A stretch of 64,000 nt of DNA, from the NCBI GenBank assembly GCA_022539475.1, contig VCMS01000021.1, positions 434,001 to 498,000 on the forward strand, written 5' to 3'. Shown here piece by piece: positions 31,371 through 42,035 of the stretch. The DNA comes from Gracilaria domingensis (Eukaryota; Rhodophyta; Florideophyceae; Gracilariales; Gracilariaceae). The notes beneath the pieces were generated by a model. It worked only from the letters and a program-made list of their open reading frames with translations. It was not told the DNA's origin and ran no database searches. The number at the start of each line of letters is the position of its first letter. Position 1 is the first letter of the stretch. The position numbers and the translations under genes are program-made.

Positions 31371-32525
31371 ATGAATTGGCCATGGCCAACCCCCCCACAT
31401 CCTGTTTATCCCCAACAACCGTTGGATACGCGTCCACCCCAGGTCCAGAAGCCTCCTACGCCATATTTGCCACCGCCCCCACCTATCGCACAACTGTTGC
31501 CGCCAGTCAATTTCTATGGGAACCTCCCGATCCCACCCCCACCAGCCTTCAGGCAGTTCCCCACACCATCTTCCCAAGTACACCAGATTGGTTATTGCAC
31601 TGCAAGCCCGCCTTATATTCCATCACACCATAATCCATCACCCCAACAGAACAGTTCCGAATTTCAACCAGGATATAACCATCAGCGTCGATGGAACCGT
31701 CATCAATCAATTCGTGTGAAAGATAGGAGGAGTCGGAACACTAACTTGTCTCGTGTGCAAGATGCCTCAAGAACTTCAATTTCCCAGCAACAAAGTAATA
31801 AGAAACAACACTGCGTTGACCAGGCTGCCGCCCAGGAGGTGCTGTCACGGTTAAATGCGAAGCTCCCTGGATCATCGCCTGCTGATATTGAAGCGTGGGT
31901 GAGCGCGAGGAAAGCCAACTGGCCAAGTAAGGCGAACGTAGAGCGAAAAAAAGCCGCCACTCTGAAGCGGCAGCAAGCTGGGGCGCTTGATACTACCTCT
32001 CGTAACGCATCACAGGTTAGGCATAAATCTGACTGCACGCAGCGTGATTTGGATGCATCTCGAAACGTCCTTTCACGACTCAATGCCAAGCTGCCGGGCT
32101 CTTCTCCACAAGAAATTGACACATGGGTGAAAGCCCGAAAAGCAAATTGGCCCAGCCGAAGGAATGTTGAGAGGAAATTATTGGAAGAAGCGCAGAAGAA
32201 CGAGACGAAAGAAAAGATAAATGAAGCCAACAGTGCTTCGGGAGCGATGGAAAAACTGGGTGACTACAGCAGTAGTGAGGATGACGATGAAAAGGTTGAA
32301 GATAAACAGAAAAAAGCTCATATTAATCGTGGGAAACGAACGCGAAAGAAGCAGGGAGGACGGGGCAAAGATAAGAATTCAAGGAGAAAGGTGCAGGTGC
32401 GAGCTTCAGATGGAAAGCCGACTTTACTAAGAATGCTTCTGGAGAGAGAGATTAGACAAGAGCAGTCAGTTCTGTTACAGGCATTTCGTTATATAATCAC
32501 CAAGAAGGCGTTTGAAATGAGTTAG
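31371..32525 (+). CDS. NUFIP1: NUFIP1/Rsa1-like snoRNP assembly factor with duplicated core motif
   Basis: 384 residues from ATG 31371. Residues 1-110 are Pro-rich (PPPPPI and similar). Two copies of a roughly 40-residue block follow, at about 153-196 and 228-272. Each reads VLSRLNAKLPGSSP, then [DE]I[ED][AT]WV.ARKANWPS and NVERK. The W-x-x-x-R-[KR]-x-x-[WY]-P-[ST]-x-x-N-[VI]-x-[RK]-K pattern is the NUFIP1/Rsa1 core, which binds SNU13/15.5K during box C/D snoRNP assembly with the R2TP chaperone. An acidic-then-basic linker leads to a C-terminal helix (LLEREIRQEQSVLLQAFRYI) that also matches NUFIP1-type proteins. Known family members that I recall have one core motif; here there are two. Nuclear location is expected. 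Confidence 0.8.
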   Translation: MNWPWPTPPHPVYPQQPLDTRPPQVQKPPTPYLPPPPPIAQLLPPVNFYGNLPIPPPPAFRQFPTPSSQVHQIGYCTASPPYIPSHHNPSPQQNSSEFQPGYNHQRRWNRHQSIRVKDRRSRNTNLSRVQDASRTSISQQQSNKKQHCVDQAAAQEVLSRLNAKLPGSSPADIEAWVSARKANWPSKANVERKKAATLKRQQAGALDTTSRNASQVRHKSDCTQRDLDASRNVLSRLNAKLPGSSPQEIDTWVKARKANWPSRRNVERKLLEEAQKNETKEKINEANSASGAMEKLGDYSSSEDDDEKVEDKQKKAHINRGKRTRKKQGGRGKDKNSRRKVQVRASDGKPTLLRMLLEREIRQEQSVLLQAFRYIITKKAFEMS

Positions 32526-33216
32526 AGAACCATTTCTCAGAATGCTGTATAGAACCGAAAGTTCAAGTGTTTTCTCAGTGCATAGAGATGTTTCATAATA
32601 GAAGCCAGACATTCGTAGCAGGCTGCGAGAGACCCAAGTTGTAGCGCTCCTTTTCAGCTTGTGGATGTGTCTCTTCACTATGCCCACCCTCCTCGTTTGG
32701 TTTCCTTCGTTCACCTGCGATCGAATGCCCCTCTAGGAGTAAAGAAAAGCTTCGAGCTTTTCATCCACCCCTACAAGCCCGCTTTCTTTCGAGGCATTCT
32801 TCCCGACGAGGACCCTTGCAAATACTAGAAGATAGAAAACCACGAGTTTGATCTTTGACGACTTGTGCTTTCCCGATGCCGCGGCACCAATACCGCACTG
32901 CATCACTGCCGCACTGTAAAGAAATTCAGTGTAATTTGAGTTTTTCCATGAAGTTGTTATGACTCTCTCCGCTTCTGCCTCTTCGTCAGAAATACTGACG
33001 GAAAACGATGCGAACGAGTAGCTCCCGTTGAGCAGCTCTCTCTCCCGCGCTTCGACACGTCTTCTAAAAACTGACGAGAGAATCAAGCGTTGCTAGAAGG
33101 AAAAGCACACAAAAGAACCAGAGAGAGATTTCAGATACCATCCTCGAGCCGAAGGACTGCATCGTTTCGAGAAGGTGTAGAGAAAGTTCGTTCCAAAGGG
33201 TTTAGAGACGTGAACC
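32526..33216. other. Intergenic spacer
   Basis: Between codirectional genes. A 117-codon minus-strand frame at 32733-33086 begins without an ATG, and its only hydrophobic stretch (LVVFYLLVFARVLV) is short. I do not call it a gene. Confidence 0.5.
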
Positions 33217-34512
33217 ATGGTAGCCTCTTCAATCTTCATTTTGGATTCTCGAGGGAAGACTATCATTTCAAGAAACTTTCGTGGAGATGTACCAATGGAT
33301 GTCATAAACATATTCAAACAGAGAGTCTTCGAAGCAGAAGATGACTCCCAAATAACACCATTCTTCAGAAACGAAGAGAAAGGAATAACCTTTATTCATG
33401 TCCGTCATGCTAACATTTATTTGGTCGCAGTAACCCGCCGGAATTCAAACGCAACCATGATCCTTTCGTTTCTATATAAATTAGTGCAAGTCTTCACAGA
33501 GTACTTCAGGGATGTTCATGAAGAATCTATACGAGACAATTTCGTGGTGATCTACGAGCTTCTAGATGAAATGATGGACTTCGGCTTTCCGCAAATATCT
33601 GAATCAAAAATCTTACGAAAGTATATCACTCAAGACTACAATGTGTCGGAGTCATTCGGTGCCTTACCAGTAGCAGCAACGAATGCAGTTTCGTGGAGAA
33701 GTGAGGGGATCAAGCACTCTAGAAACGAGGTATTCCTCGATGTAATTGAAAAGGTTAACATTCTCGTTTCAGGATCAGGGAACCTACTGCGTTCAGAAAT
33801 CGTTGGAAAGCTTGTCATGAAGTCTTATCTGAGTGGCATGCCCAACCTGAAGCTTGGCCTAAACGACAGGTTGCAGTTTGAGGCAAGTGCGGCCCGAGGT
33901 GGCCCGGAAAGGAAGGGAAAGTCCGTGGATTTAGAAGATATTAAGTTTCATCAATGTGTTCGACTTGCTAAGTTTGAAAACGATCGTACAATCTCATTCA
34001 TACCACCAGATGGCACCTTCGAACTCATGAGCTATAGGTTGAACACGCAGGTGAAACCGCCTATTTGGGTTGATGCAGTTATAGAACAAAGAGCTACGCG
34101 GGTAGACTACACTGTGAAAGCGCGGACACAACTGAAACCACGGGCTATTGCGAACAATGTCAAGATTGCAGTCCCGGTGCTTCCAGATGTAGTTTCGCCG
34201 AGCTTCAAATGCACATCTGGAAGAGCAAAGTACGCTCCTGAAAAAGATGCCGTGGTTTGGTCAATCAAACAGTTCAAGGCTGGAAGAGACGCTGTTATGC
34301 GTGGGCATTTCTCACTACCTAGTATTGGGAAGGCGACAGAGCGAGAGAATTCAACTAAGCGACCAATTTCCGTTGAGTTCGAGGTACCATACTTTACAAT
34401 ATCTGGTTTGCAAGTTAGATTCCTGAAGGTGATGGAGAAGTCTGGATATCAAGCAGCGCCATGGGTTAGGTATAAGATGATAGCAGGAGATTACCAAATT
34501 CGTATGTCATAG
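33217..34512 (+). CDS. AP1M: AP-1 clathrin adaptor medium (mu) subunit
   Basis: 431 residues, single exon, ATG in ACCATGGTA. The N-terminal longin-like domain (about 1-140) starts MVASSIFILDSRGKTIISRN, and NIYLVAVTRRNSNA is the family block. The mu homology domain (about 165-430) includes SWRSEGIKHSRNEVFLDVIE, FIPPDGTFELMSYRL, then YFTISGLQVRFLKVMEKSGY and PWVRYKMIAGDYQIR at the end. The SWRSEGIKHSRNEVFLDV stretch is typical of AP-1 and AP-2 mu, and overall the match is best to mu1. AP-1 sorts cargo with tyrosine-based signals between trans-Golgi and endosomes. Length equals the family norm (about 425-430). Confidence 0.93.
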   Translation: MVASSIFILDSRGKTIISRNFRGDVPMDVINIFKQRVFEAEDDSQITPFFRNEEKGITFIHVRHANIYLVAVTRRNSNATMILSFLYKLVQVFTEYFRDVHEESIRDNFVVIYELLDEMMDFGFPQISESKILRKYITQDYNVSESFGALPVAATNAVSWRSEGIKHSRNEVFLDVIEKVNILVSGSGNLLRSEIVGKLVMKSYLSGMPNLKLGLNDRLQFEASAARGGPERKGKSVDLEDIKFHQCVRLAKFENDRTISFIPPDGTFELMSYRLNTQVKPPIWVDAVIEQRATRVDYTVKARTQLKPRAIANNVKIAVPVLPDVVSPSFKCTSGRAKYAPEKDAVVWSIKQFKAGRDAVMRGHFSLPSIGKATERENSTKRPISVEFEVPYFTISGLQVRFLKVMEKSGYQAAPWVRYKMIAGDYQIRMS

Positions 34513-35138
34513 AAAAACTAATGACTGTATCGCAGTATACAGAGAGAGCAACTCAACATTGTTAGAACGATAGGACGCTCGCAGTCTTTGAGTCATTTGG
34601 CATCTGAGGACCGTGGAAGTACTGATGATCAAAACATTCCAGAGGTCCCAGTCACTGTAGATACCGCAACAACCTCATTTCACGCAAAGGAAAGCGCGGT
34701 CCTGTATACTTCGTATAGCATCAACCGTTTACTTCGAACTAAACAGCTAACAAGCAGGCATCGGATGCGTAATGCGAGATCTACTTCCATGTGGACACCA
34801 TGGCGCCAGGGGATGCAAAAAGAATGGCTTCTTTCGTCTTCGGACGCAAGATGCAGAGATACGCAGAGTTACGCATGTTTTCACTTCTAAAACCGTGGAG
34901 TTGCTGACCGAAACTTGGAAACAAACGCTGCGAGGCATTGCCACAGGCACCAAAAGACAGCTTTGCAACAAATGTGAGTGAAATACAGTGTGCGAAATAA
35001 GAATAGATCGAAAAATCTTTGTCGTTCGCAAGCCAAATGTCAGCAGCTGAGCCTGCGTTTTGGCTTGCGACCTGAACAAAGAGCCCCCAAACCGCACATA
35101 GACACAATGGGTTCATCCGAGAATTAACACTACCCCCA

Positions 35139-35173
35139 AAACTGTTTCGGGTCTGTCGGCCCCGAAACAGTTT
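35139..35173. repeat. Perfect hairpin, 13-base arms, 9-base loop
   Basis: AAACTGTTTCGGG (35139-35151) pairs exactly with CCCGAAACAGTTT (35161-35173). Confidence 0.8.
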
Positions 35174-35644
35174 CCCAAACGTTCTTGACATGTAAGCAAA
35201 AAGCATGTTGACGTTTATCTCGCATGTAAACACTTGTTTCCATGTGCGTGAGGATAGATATGACACCCTATCCTTCGAAAACTGTATGGGGTACCGGAAA
35301 CGTGTTTCCCATATTTTGTGACGATCACAAAAATTAAAAAACTTCTTGCGAAACATATGCTTTTTTGGGGTATGGATCAGCCACTTTGGACCTATGTAGA
35401 AAGCAAAGAATCATTCAACGTCGTTTTGTATTGCATCTTCTATCTACCAAGGAAGACGGAAGACAATCTGGGTTTTCCATATTTAGTCAATCAACTCGAT
35501 ATAGCGTACCCCATACTCGGTTCCCCATATTTCAAGAAAATTGGTAATGTTTTGTTATACGGATGTCTCTACAGTCATTTCCTTGATTTTTTAATAAAAT
35601 ATGGGCAATAATCTGGGTTCCCCATATCTTTCGGGGGCTATATC

Positions 35645-35800
35645 GGTGAGCGCACCTTGCCAGGGTGCACTGCACCTTCTGACAGGACTAGTGCACCCAG
35701 GGTGAGTGAGTGGGACCAGCGCACCCCGCCTCACCCAAAAAATTGTGAGGAAAATACCTCACCCTGGTGTCATGGGGCTAGTAAACAAGTATATGCCGCA
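35645..35800. repeat. Cluster of short GCACC / CAGGGTG direct and inverted repeats
   Basis: Within about 150 bases the words GCACC, CCAGGGTG, CACCC and CCTCACCC recur in both orientations, including CACCCAGGGTGAG and CCTCACCCTGGTG that can pair. It lies 170-320 bases upstream of the next start codon. The role is unclear. Confidence 0.55.
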
Positions 35801-35966
35801 CCCTTTGCAAGCCGTGAGCCGCTGCACAGTTAAGTCTTTTCAGCCTCCTCAAAGGTCCAACGACCTCGTTTTCCAAATTCCTTGGGAAGGTAGAGATTAA
35901 AACTTGTCACTGCACGTGCGAACTTTTCTCGTTTGCGATTGCTCTTTTGTTTCGTTCCGCGTCGTC

Positions 35967-36384
35967 ATGGGACCCGGGGGTCTGTTTGCCAGAGTTGCTC
36001 AATGGCTAGCCAATGAAATTATTGTCAAAGGCTTAGCGAACAACCCTGCTTTCCAACGTTTTGCCGTACGCTCGTCTCAACAAGCCAAAGAACTATCAAA
36101 GTCGGCGGCAGAAGCCGCAAAGAACATATCGGAAAGTGAGAGTTTTGTTCAAATAAGAAAGGTAAGACTTGTTTACTCCGTATAGAATAGACGTATTTTG
36201 CCCCAGTCAAATCCGATGTCGGTTTAATCTAACAACATTGCTTATTTCGCTTCGAATCCAGGAATCTGAGGCATTTCGGAACCAAGCCAAAGACTTCGCA
36301 AGTGCACTTCGAGAGGAAATTGAGGAGAGTGTTCGAAGAGCTGGACAGGGAAAAGATTCCCAAGCACCACCAACACGAAAGTGA
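35967..36384 (+). CDS. Small conserved-looking protein of unknown function; two exons
   Basis: join(35967..36161, 36262..36384), 105 residues. The intron is 100 bases (GTAAGA donor, TCTAAC branch, CCAG acceptor, phase 0). The protein begins MGPGGLFARVAQWLANE, then NEIIVKGLANNPAFQRFAV, followed by an amphipathic Ala/Lys/Glu-rich helix across the splice junction and a charged tail. From memory, short plant proteins of unknown function carry a similar EVIVKGLANS..FQRFAV block; I could not check this. There is no predicted membrane span beyond the moderately hydrophobic N-terminus. The clean intron with the local branch consensus supports a real gene. Function unknown. Confidence 0.7.
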
Positions 36385-37647
36385 AAATTGCGTCATTCAA
36401 CAACCTTGTCAAGTGGAACTTTCGAGCTTTTGCGATTCAATAGGCAGAGAAGATAATAACACAAGTGTTATGCGGATTCTATCGAATGTTTCAATGTCGT
36501 GCTCTTGATCCGCGCTGGATAGGGGTATTTCGGCTAATACAAACCATACCAAGTATGGGGATGTCTGACGGACGCTCGCTGGAAGACGCTAGTGAACCGC
36601 ATGCTTTGTGCTCTAATCCAATGTCTCCTGTGGGCAGTGTGTCATAGACCTCTGGGGTTTTTGTTCGACGTCATGATTTGGTTTACATTGCAACTCATCG
36701 CGGAACACCTTTCTGTCCTAGAACGGAAAGCAATCTGAATTTCAGAAACAAGGAGCCGCAAACATCCATCTAGATTGGTGCCAATTGAGTGCATGTAAAC
36801 CGAGTTTTTCTGTTCCTGATGTGCATGGGTGATGCTGATGCAATCAGCAGCTACGTGGGTGGTATTTACTGTTCTTCCGTGGGGGTTTTCTTATTCTATC
36901 CCGCTGTCAACAAGTGGCCTCAGCCGGGTTTAAGAGTTGTTTTCGTCTTCGCCAAAGTTCGCATAGACATTTGGATTTCGCACGAAGTGGGCTTGCGCTA
37001 GCCATACTTAAGCCGTGAAAATTGTACTTGACTCCTCGCCATAAACTCTGAAGACAACAGCGTATGACTTTTCTCTTGCTGCAGCAATATCCGTCCGGGC
37101 ATCAAGGGCCAAAGCATCCATCCGACTATGAGTAACGCCCTCTCTATCTTTTACGCGTGCAATTGTTCAATTACTACCTTGTGCAGTGAATATAGTTTAT
37201 TAGCCTCAGATTTATATCATGTTTGAAGAATATCTTATCTTAATCCAATGCAGAAGAGAGTCTCATTCTTTGTAGAGTTAATGAATCGAAGATGAAATTC
37301 TAGAGGAAGCTGCCTCGATACAAGGATTAATTGTCGAACTTGCCGTAATGATGTACAATCAACACAATATGCCAGTTCGACAAATAAACTATAGATCAAG
37401 TCGATTTCCATTTCCCTAGTTTCTGCATACGTTGCTGGATATTAGGTGCCGTCGGTAGTCAGTCTCATAAGGATTGGAGCGCGTCCGCTGAGGTCTTGCT
37501 GTGTCCACCAGGTAAGCCGCGCTTGCCAGGACCAACCTTTGCTTAATGCTCGTTCTCATCATGCACGCTGAGAGATAAACCCAAGACACCGGGACTACTC
37601 TTCTCGCAGACTGGATTACCTTTGCTGGCCGACACATTTTTCACGTC
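36385..37647. other. Intergenic region
   Basis: 1.26 kb, AT-rich, between codirectional genes. No gene, RNA or strong repeat recognised; the small open frames show no similarity. Confidence 0.5.
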
Positions 37648-40140
37648 ATGGTGCTGGTAGATATTGACGGTCTGCAGGTCGTCTTTCCGTACCCGTCTCT
37701 GTATCCAGAGCAGTACAATTACATGGTGGAGCTCAAACGAGCTCTTGATTGCGGTGGACATGCTCTTCTCGAGATGCCGAGTGGGACTGGGAAGACGATC
37801 ACGCTGCTTTCTTTGATTACTGCGTTCCTTTCGACGAGAAGCGCCGACAAGAGCGTTCGAAAGTTCGTATATTGCACGCGAACTGTTGAGGAGATGCAGA
37901 AAGTAATGGATGAAATGAAGATTCTCGTCGCCAGTAGAGAAAAGGAGCTTGGAGTTCCGAATGACCTTGTAACGGTTGGACTGGCCTCTAGAAGACACTT
38001 ATGCATTCACGAATCCGTCAGTCGTATGGAAGGTTCTGCAGTTGATAGTGGTTGTCGAGCCCTTACTTCTTCTTGGGTGCGCGAAAGAATGGAAGATGAC
38101 GAGGCAAGAACAGCACCTTTCTGTAAGTACTTCGAAACTTACGACCGTGAGGGTTTAGATCATATCCTCGCTCCGGGAGTGTATAATCTTGTGGACCTTC
38201 GTGTCTATGGAAGCCGTCGTCGTTGGTGTCCGTATTTTTTGGCTAGACATTCTATTATGATCGCTAATATACTGGTATACTCTTATCACTATCTCCTGGA
38301 TCCCAAGGTTGCGGGGGTCGTGTCTTCCGAACTTCCTCCCGAGAGCATAATTGTGTTTGGTAAGCAAAAAATCTTCCCCCATATCCCATCGAGACCGTTT
38401 ATCAAGTGTTTAACCGCGATCTGAATGACTACAGACGAAGCTCACAACATTGATAACGTTTGCATAGAAGCCCTTAGCGTGGATCTGGAGGAGCCCACGA
38501 TACGTAGAGCGCTTAGAAATATCACTCAGTTGAATTCAGCAATATATCGGGCAAAGGAATCGGCTGTGGAGAGATTGAAAGGGGAGTATCATCGTTTAGC
38601 CTCTGGTTTACCACTGGCTGAATTGAATGCTGAAGCTATTCGACCAGAAGAAGGTCATGTTTTCGCTGGTGGGGAAGAAATTCCTGCAGCTCCGGTTCTG
38701 CCAGGGGATGTGCTTCGAGAAGCAGTCCCAGATTCAATTCGTAAGGCGGAGGAATTTGTTGAGTTTCTGGACAGGCTGACAAGCTTTCTTGAGAAACGAG
38801 CGGATAGGGAAATTGTGACACAAGAGCAACCCATTCCTTTCCTGCGACAAGTTGCAATTGCATGTGGTGTAGAAGACAAAAAAGTCTTCAAGGCTACGTA
38901 CGATCGTCTAATATCTCTGTTAATGACAGTTCATGTTGCGAGCTGGTCTGACTTCAGACCTTTGCTAACGGTGGGAGACTTCATTACTCTACTTGCTACC
39001 TATGAAAAGGAGGGAATGGCGGTAATAACAGAACCGTACAATGATTTCACAGGAGATTACGAGCCAGTGTTGCGGTTGGCTTGTCTTGATGCATCTTTGG
39101 CAGTCCGTTGGGTTATGAACCGTTTCAGGACAGTGGTAATCACATCAGGAACTCTGAGCCCTCTCGATACATATCCCCGTATGCTTAACTTTTCCGTCGC
39201 CGTTTCGGCAAGTTTCAACATGTCCTTGGAAAGAAGATGTGTATGTCCGTTGATCATGACACGAGGATCAGATCAACTGGCACTTAGCTCGAAGTATAGT
39301 GCTCGCCAAACCTCCGATACTTCTCGAAATTACGGGCATGCCTTGATTGCCCTTGCAGGGTCTGTACCGGATGGCATCGTTGTGTTTTTTGTGAGCTATG
39401 TTTTTATGCAACAAGTGGTAAAGGTGTGGACAGAAGAAGGAAACCTTCTCGACGAAATACGAAGATTGAAGCTTTTGTTCGTGGAAACTCAGGACCCTGT
39501 GGAAGCATCGCTTGCAATCAAAAACTACAAGGATGCCTGCGATAGCGGACGAGGAGCTATTTTGCTTAGTGTGGCAAGGGGGCGCGCAGCAGAAGGCATA
39601 GATTTTGATGGACAGTACGGACGGGCAGTGATACTTTTTGGGGTCCCTTTCCAATATACCGAGTCCAGAGTGCTAAAAGCTCGGCTACGGTTTCTGGCAG
39701 AAAAGTACCAGATACAGGAGGACGACTTCCTTGTTTTCGATGTAAGTTTCGTCTTAATCTTTTTTCGAAGTCGTTTTCCAAGCTGCTGTGATGTGTTACG
39801 AGGGGAGATCTAACAGGTGGTTAATCAAATATGATAACAGGCAATGCGCCAGGCTGCTCAGTGTGCTGGGCGTGTGATCCGGAACAAGAACGATTACGGG
39901 ATCGTTATCTTCGCGGACAAACGATTTACGCGCGCCAAACTAAGAGGCAAACTTCCAAAGTGGATTTCACAGTTTCTTTCTGTTGAATCCTTGGACCTTG
40001 ACCTCGGCACCGCTATTGCGGAAGCACGTAATTTTTTGCTTGAGATGGCGCAACCAACGGCTGCAAAGTCCCGAGCGGAAGGGAGGCCACCAGAGAACTA
40101 CGAATTCATTGGAAGCCGGGCAGCAGAAGACCACGCTTAA
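37648..40140 (+). CDS. ERCC2: TFIIH helicase XPD/Rad3 (ERCC2); three exons
   Basis: join(37648..38359, 38435..39741, 39841..40140), 772 residues (XPD is usually about 760). Walker A is EMPSGTGKTITLL. The four Fe-S cluster cysteines are in order: RHLCIHES, SGCRALT, PFCKYFE, RRWCPYFL. The first intron splits the Asp codon of the DEAH box (G|AC), giving IIVFDEAHNIDN. Helicase domain 2 has TSGTLSPLDTYPRML, ARGRAAEGIDFDGQYGRAVI and DAMRQAAQCAGRVIRNKNDYG; the last lies after intron 2. Introns are 75 and 99 bases. XPD is the 5'-3' DNA helicase of TFIIH, used in nucleotide excision repair and as a structural part of the transcription factor. All catalytic motifs are present. Confidence 0.95.
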
Positions 40141-40523
40141 AAGAAAGGTAACACCCTACAGCCCTTACAATGTTTAATGAATTCGTTTATATGAGCGTCT
40201 ATGATGTGGAAACGCCCGTCGACGAACTAATTATAATTTGCAAACTTACTACAAGGAACGAATCACTCCACAGCAGTAAATCACAAGGACGATATCTCTT
40301 TTTTCGCTCTTCGTACAGTAGCGGGAAGATGCCATCAATGATCCCCAGGAACAAAAACTGCCGGCAATAACTCTTTGACCCAGCGGCAGCGTGGGCCGAG
40401 AAACCAAATTATGGGTTGACAGATTACTCCAAAGCGGACTGCACATTCTGTGACAATGGATACACCAAATGAAGATGCTTAACGTATAGTACGTGCACTC
40501 ATCGTAGGCGTACCAAAACCAGC
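40141..40523. other. Intergenic spacer between convergent genes
   Basis: 383 bases between the ends of XPD and UGP. No gene or structured repeat recognised. Confidence 0.55.
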
Positions 40524-42035
40524 TTAATGAGGAATTACATGCAGAGAACCAAGGACAACCTTGTTCTCAAGGACTGAGCCATCCGGAATCATGATAGTGT
40601 TTCCAGGGTTTGCTACGACGATTACGGTTCCTTTTAGAGTAGTATTAGCTCCGAAGTAGACATCACCTGAGACAGTGAGATGGTCAAGCTCCAAGATATC
40701 TGGAATGCTTCCCAGACGCTCAAGATATTGCGCGACCTTCTTAAACTCCTTCCCAAGCTTAATCACAGGAGTTGTGGCAAATTGGCGAGCAGGGTTCATG
40801 ACAAGCGATCCAGATTTCAGGTTATACATGTTGCTCTGAATGAGCATGAGATCGGAGGTGGACTTGACAGGAAGGAAGCGAGAACGAGGAACGTTGACAC
40901 CGCACGCATTGTTGAAGTATCCAATGGCGGCACCAATTGCCGTTTCGAGCTGGATGACTTTAGTTCCCTTGACTTCCTTGTTGTTGACGATGATATCAAG
41001 TTTCATTTCGCCGGACTGCATGACGCGCTTGATTGCTCGCAGAGAGACCCAAATGTTGTTGGTGTTAAACACCTTGAACTTGGAAACCGACTTGAATTCT
41101 TCAATGTACTTGCTTGGGACCTGGGCGACCTCCAACAGGGACACTTTGCCATCATACGAGATAATGGTACCACCCTTGATATCAGCACGGGTCTTGTCTG
41201 TGAGTTCCATGCAGTACTCGACTTCGCGATCAACAAGGTTCTTGAGAATGTTGAGGTCGACAGTAGCGCCAAGATTGTCAACGTTAGAGACAAATATATA
41301 TTCCTTGCCTTGTGCGAGAAGGGTATCAACCAAGCCCGAGGAGTAAATGGACTGGAAGAAATCGCCATGACCTGGTGGGTACCAGTCCTCATGGGCATAG
41401 TTTTCGTGCGTGAGCGGCATCGGCTCGAGAGACTCCTTGACGATCCTGGGGTAGCGAGACTGCTGGAAGGTAGTGATGGTAACACTGGTGTCCTGGTACT
41501 TGCGGATGATCTTTGCGGTCTCAGAATCAGTGTTAAAGGAGTTCATGAGCAGGAGCGGAACGTTGGCCTTGGGATGGTTCTTGTTGAGCTGACCAATCTG
41601 CTGAACAATGAGGTCCAAGAAGGTAGTGTCGTCGCGCACTTCGATGACGCTCTTGGGCCCCTTGCAGCCCATGGAGGTTCCAAGGCCGCCGTTGAGCTTG
41701 AGCACAGCTAGCTTGGACAGCAGGTTGGCTTGCTCCTCGTCTGTGGCAGGCTGTGGCAGCGTGTCATACTTCTGTAGCATGTTTTCACTGGGCTGCTCGA
41801 TGAGATCCCACTTGATTTCGGCCTTCTTGGAGCGTTCGCTCATGTAGCGGCCGTACAACTCGACGAAACCGACGGTCTCAGAGTCGGTCATCTTCTCGAG
41901 TTCAACGGCGGCCATCTGGTTCATGACGGTGAGCTTTTCGCTGACGGTGGAGGCGGCGGATTTGTCCATGACGCCTTTGAAGTCCTGCAAAGAGCTGGAG
42001 TCGCGGTTCATGGCTGCTTTTCCGTTGGGCATCAT
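40524..42035 (-). CDS. UGP: UTP-glucose-1-phosphate uridylyltransferase (UDP-glucose pyrophosphorylase)
   Basis: 503 residues from the ATG at 42035 (start MMPNGKAAMNRD). It matches the eukaryotic UGP family: KLAVLKLNGGLGTSMGCKGP is the nucleotide-binding loop with the family's Gly-Gly signature, then MNSFNTDSET, PPGHGDFF, FVSNVDNLGA, FNTNNIWVSL and a C-terminal beta-helix with GDVYFGANTTLKGTV. It makes UDP-glucose from UTP and glucose-1-phosphate in the cytosol, the precursor for storage and wall polysaccharides. The frame remains open upstream of 42035 through a GC-rich minisatellite; that part would encode Arg-Pro-Pro repeats with no family support, so I exclude it. Single exon. Confidence 0.95.
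   Translation of the reverse strand: MMPNGKAAMNRDSSSLQDFKGVMDKSAASTVSEKLTVMNQMAAVELEKMTDSETVGFVELYGRYMSERSKKAEIKWDLIEQPSENMLQKYDTLPQPATDEEQANLLSKLAVLKLNGGLGTSMGCKGPKSVIEVRDDTTFLDLIVQQIGQLNKNHPKANVPLLLMNSFNTDSETAKIIRKYQDTSVTITTFQQSRYPRIVKESLEPMPLTHENYAHEDWYPPGHGDFFQSIYSSGLVDTLLAQGKEYIFVSNVDNLGATVDLNILKNLVDREVEYCMELTDKTRADIKGGTIISYDGKVSLLEVAQVPSKYIEEFKSVSKFKVFNTNNIWVSLRAIKRVMQSGEMKLDIIVNNKEVKGTKVIQLETAIGAAIGYFNNACGVNVPRSRFLPVKSTSDLMLIQSNMYNLKSGSLVMNPARQFATTPVIKLGKEFKKVAQYLERLGSIPDILELDHLTVSGDVYFGANTTLKGTVIVVANPGNTIMIPDGSVLENKVVLGSLHVIPH

Larger units (their letters stand above)
34513..35966. other. Repeat-rich intergenic region
   Basis: Contains the hairpin at 35139-35173, an 11-base inverted pair GTATGGGGTAC (35284) / GTACCCCATAC (35507), three TTCC(C)CATAT-type direct repeats between 35310 and 35630, and a cluster of GCACC/GGGTG repeats at about 35645-35800. 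A minus-strand frame of 191 codons (34781-35356) begins with ATG but shows no similarity and runs through the hairpin. Confidence 0.55.

Noticed and set aside
32733-33086. 117-codon minus-strand frame
   Set aside because: No ATG near its start and no recognisable family; only one short hydrophobic stretch.
34781-35356. 191-codon minus-strand frame starting with ATG
   Set aside because: No similarity or domain, AT-rich, runs straight through a perfect hairpin and lies in a repeat-rich spacer; probably a chance frame.
38425-39813. A second helicase gene beginning at 38425
   Set aside because: It is exon 2 of XPD; splicing at 38359/38435 restores the DEAH box across the junction.
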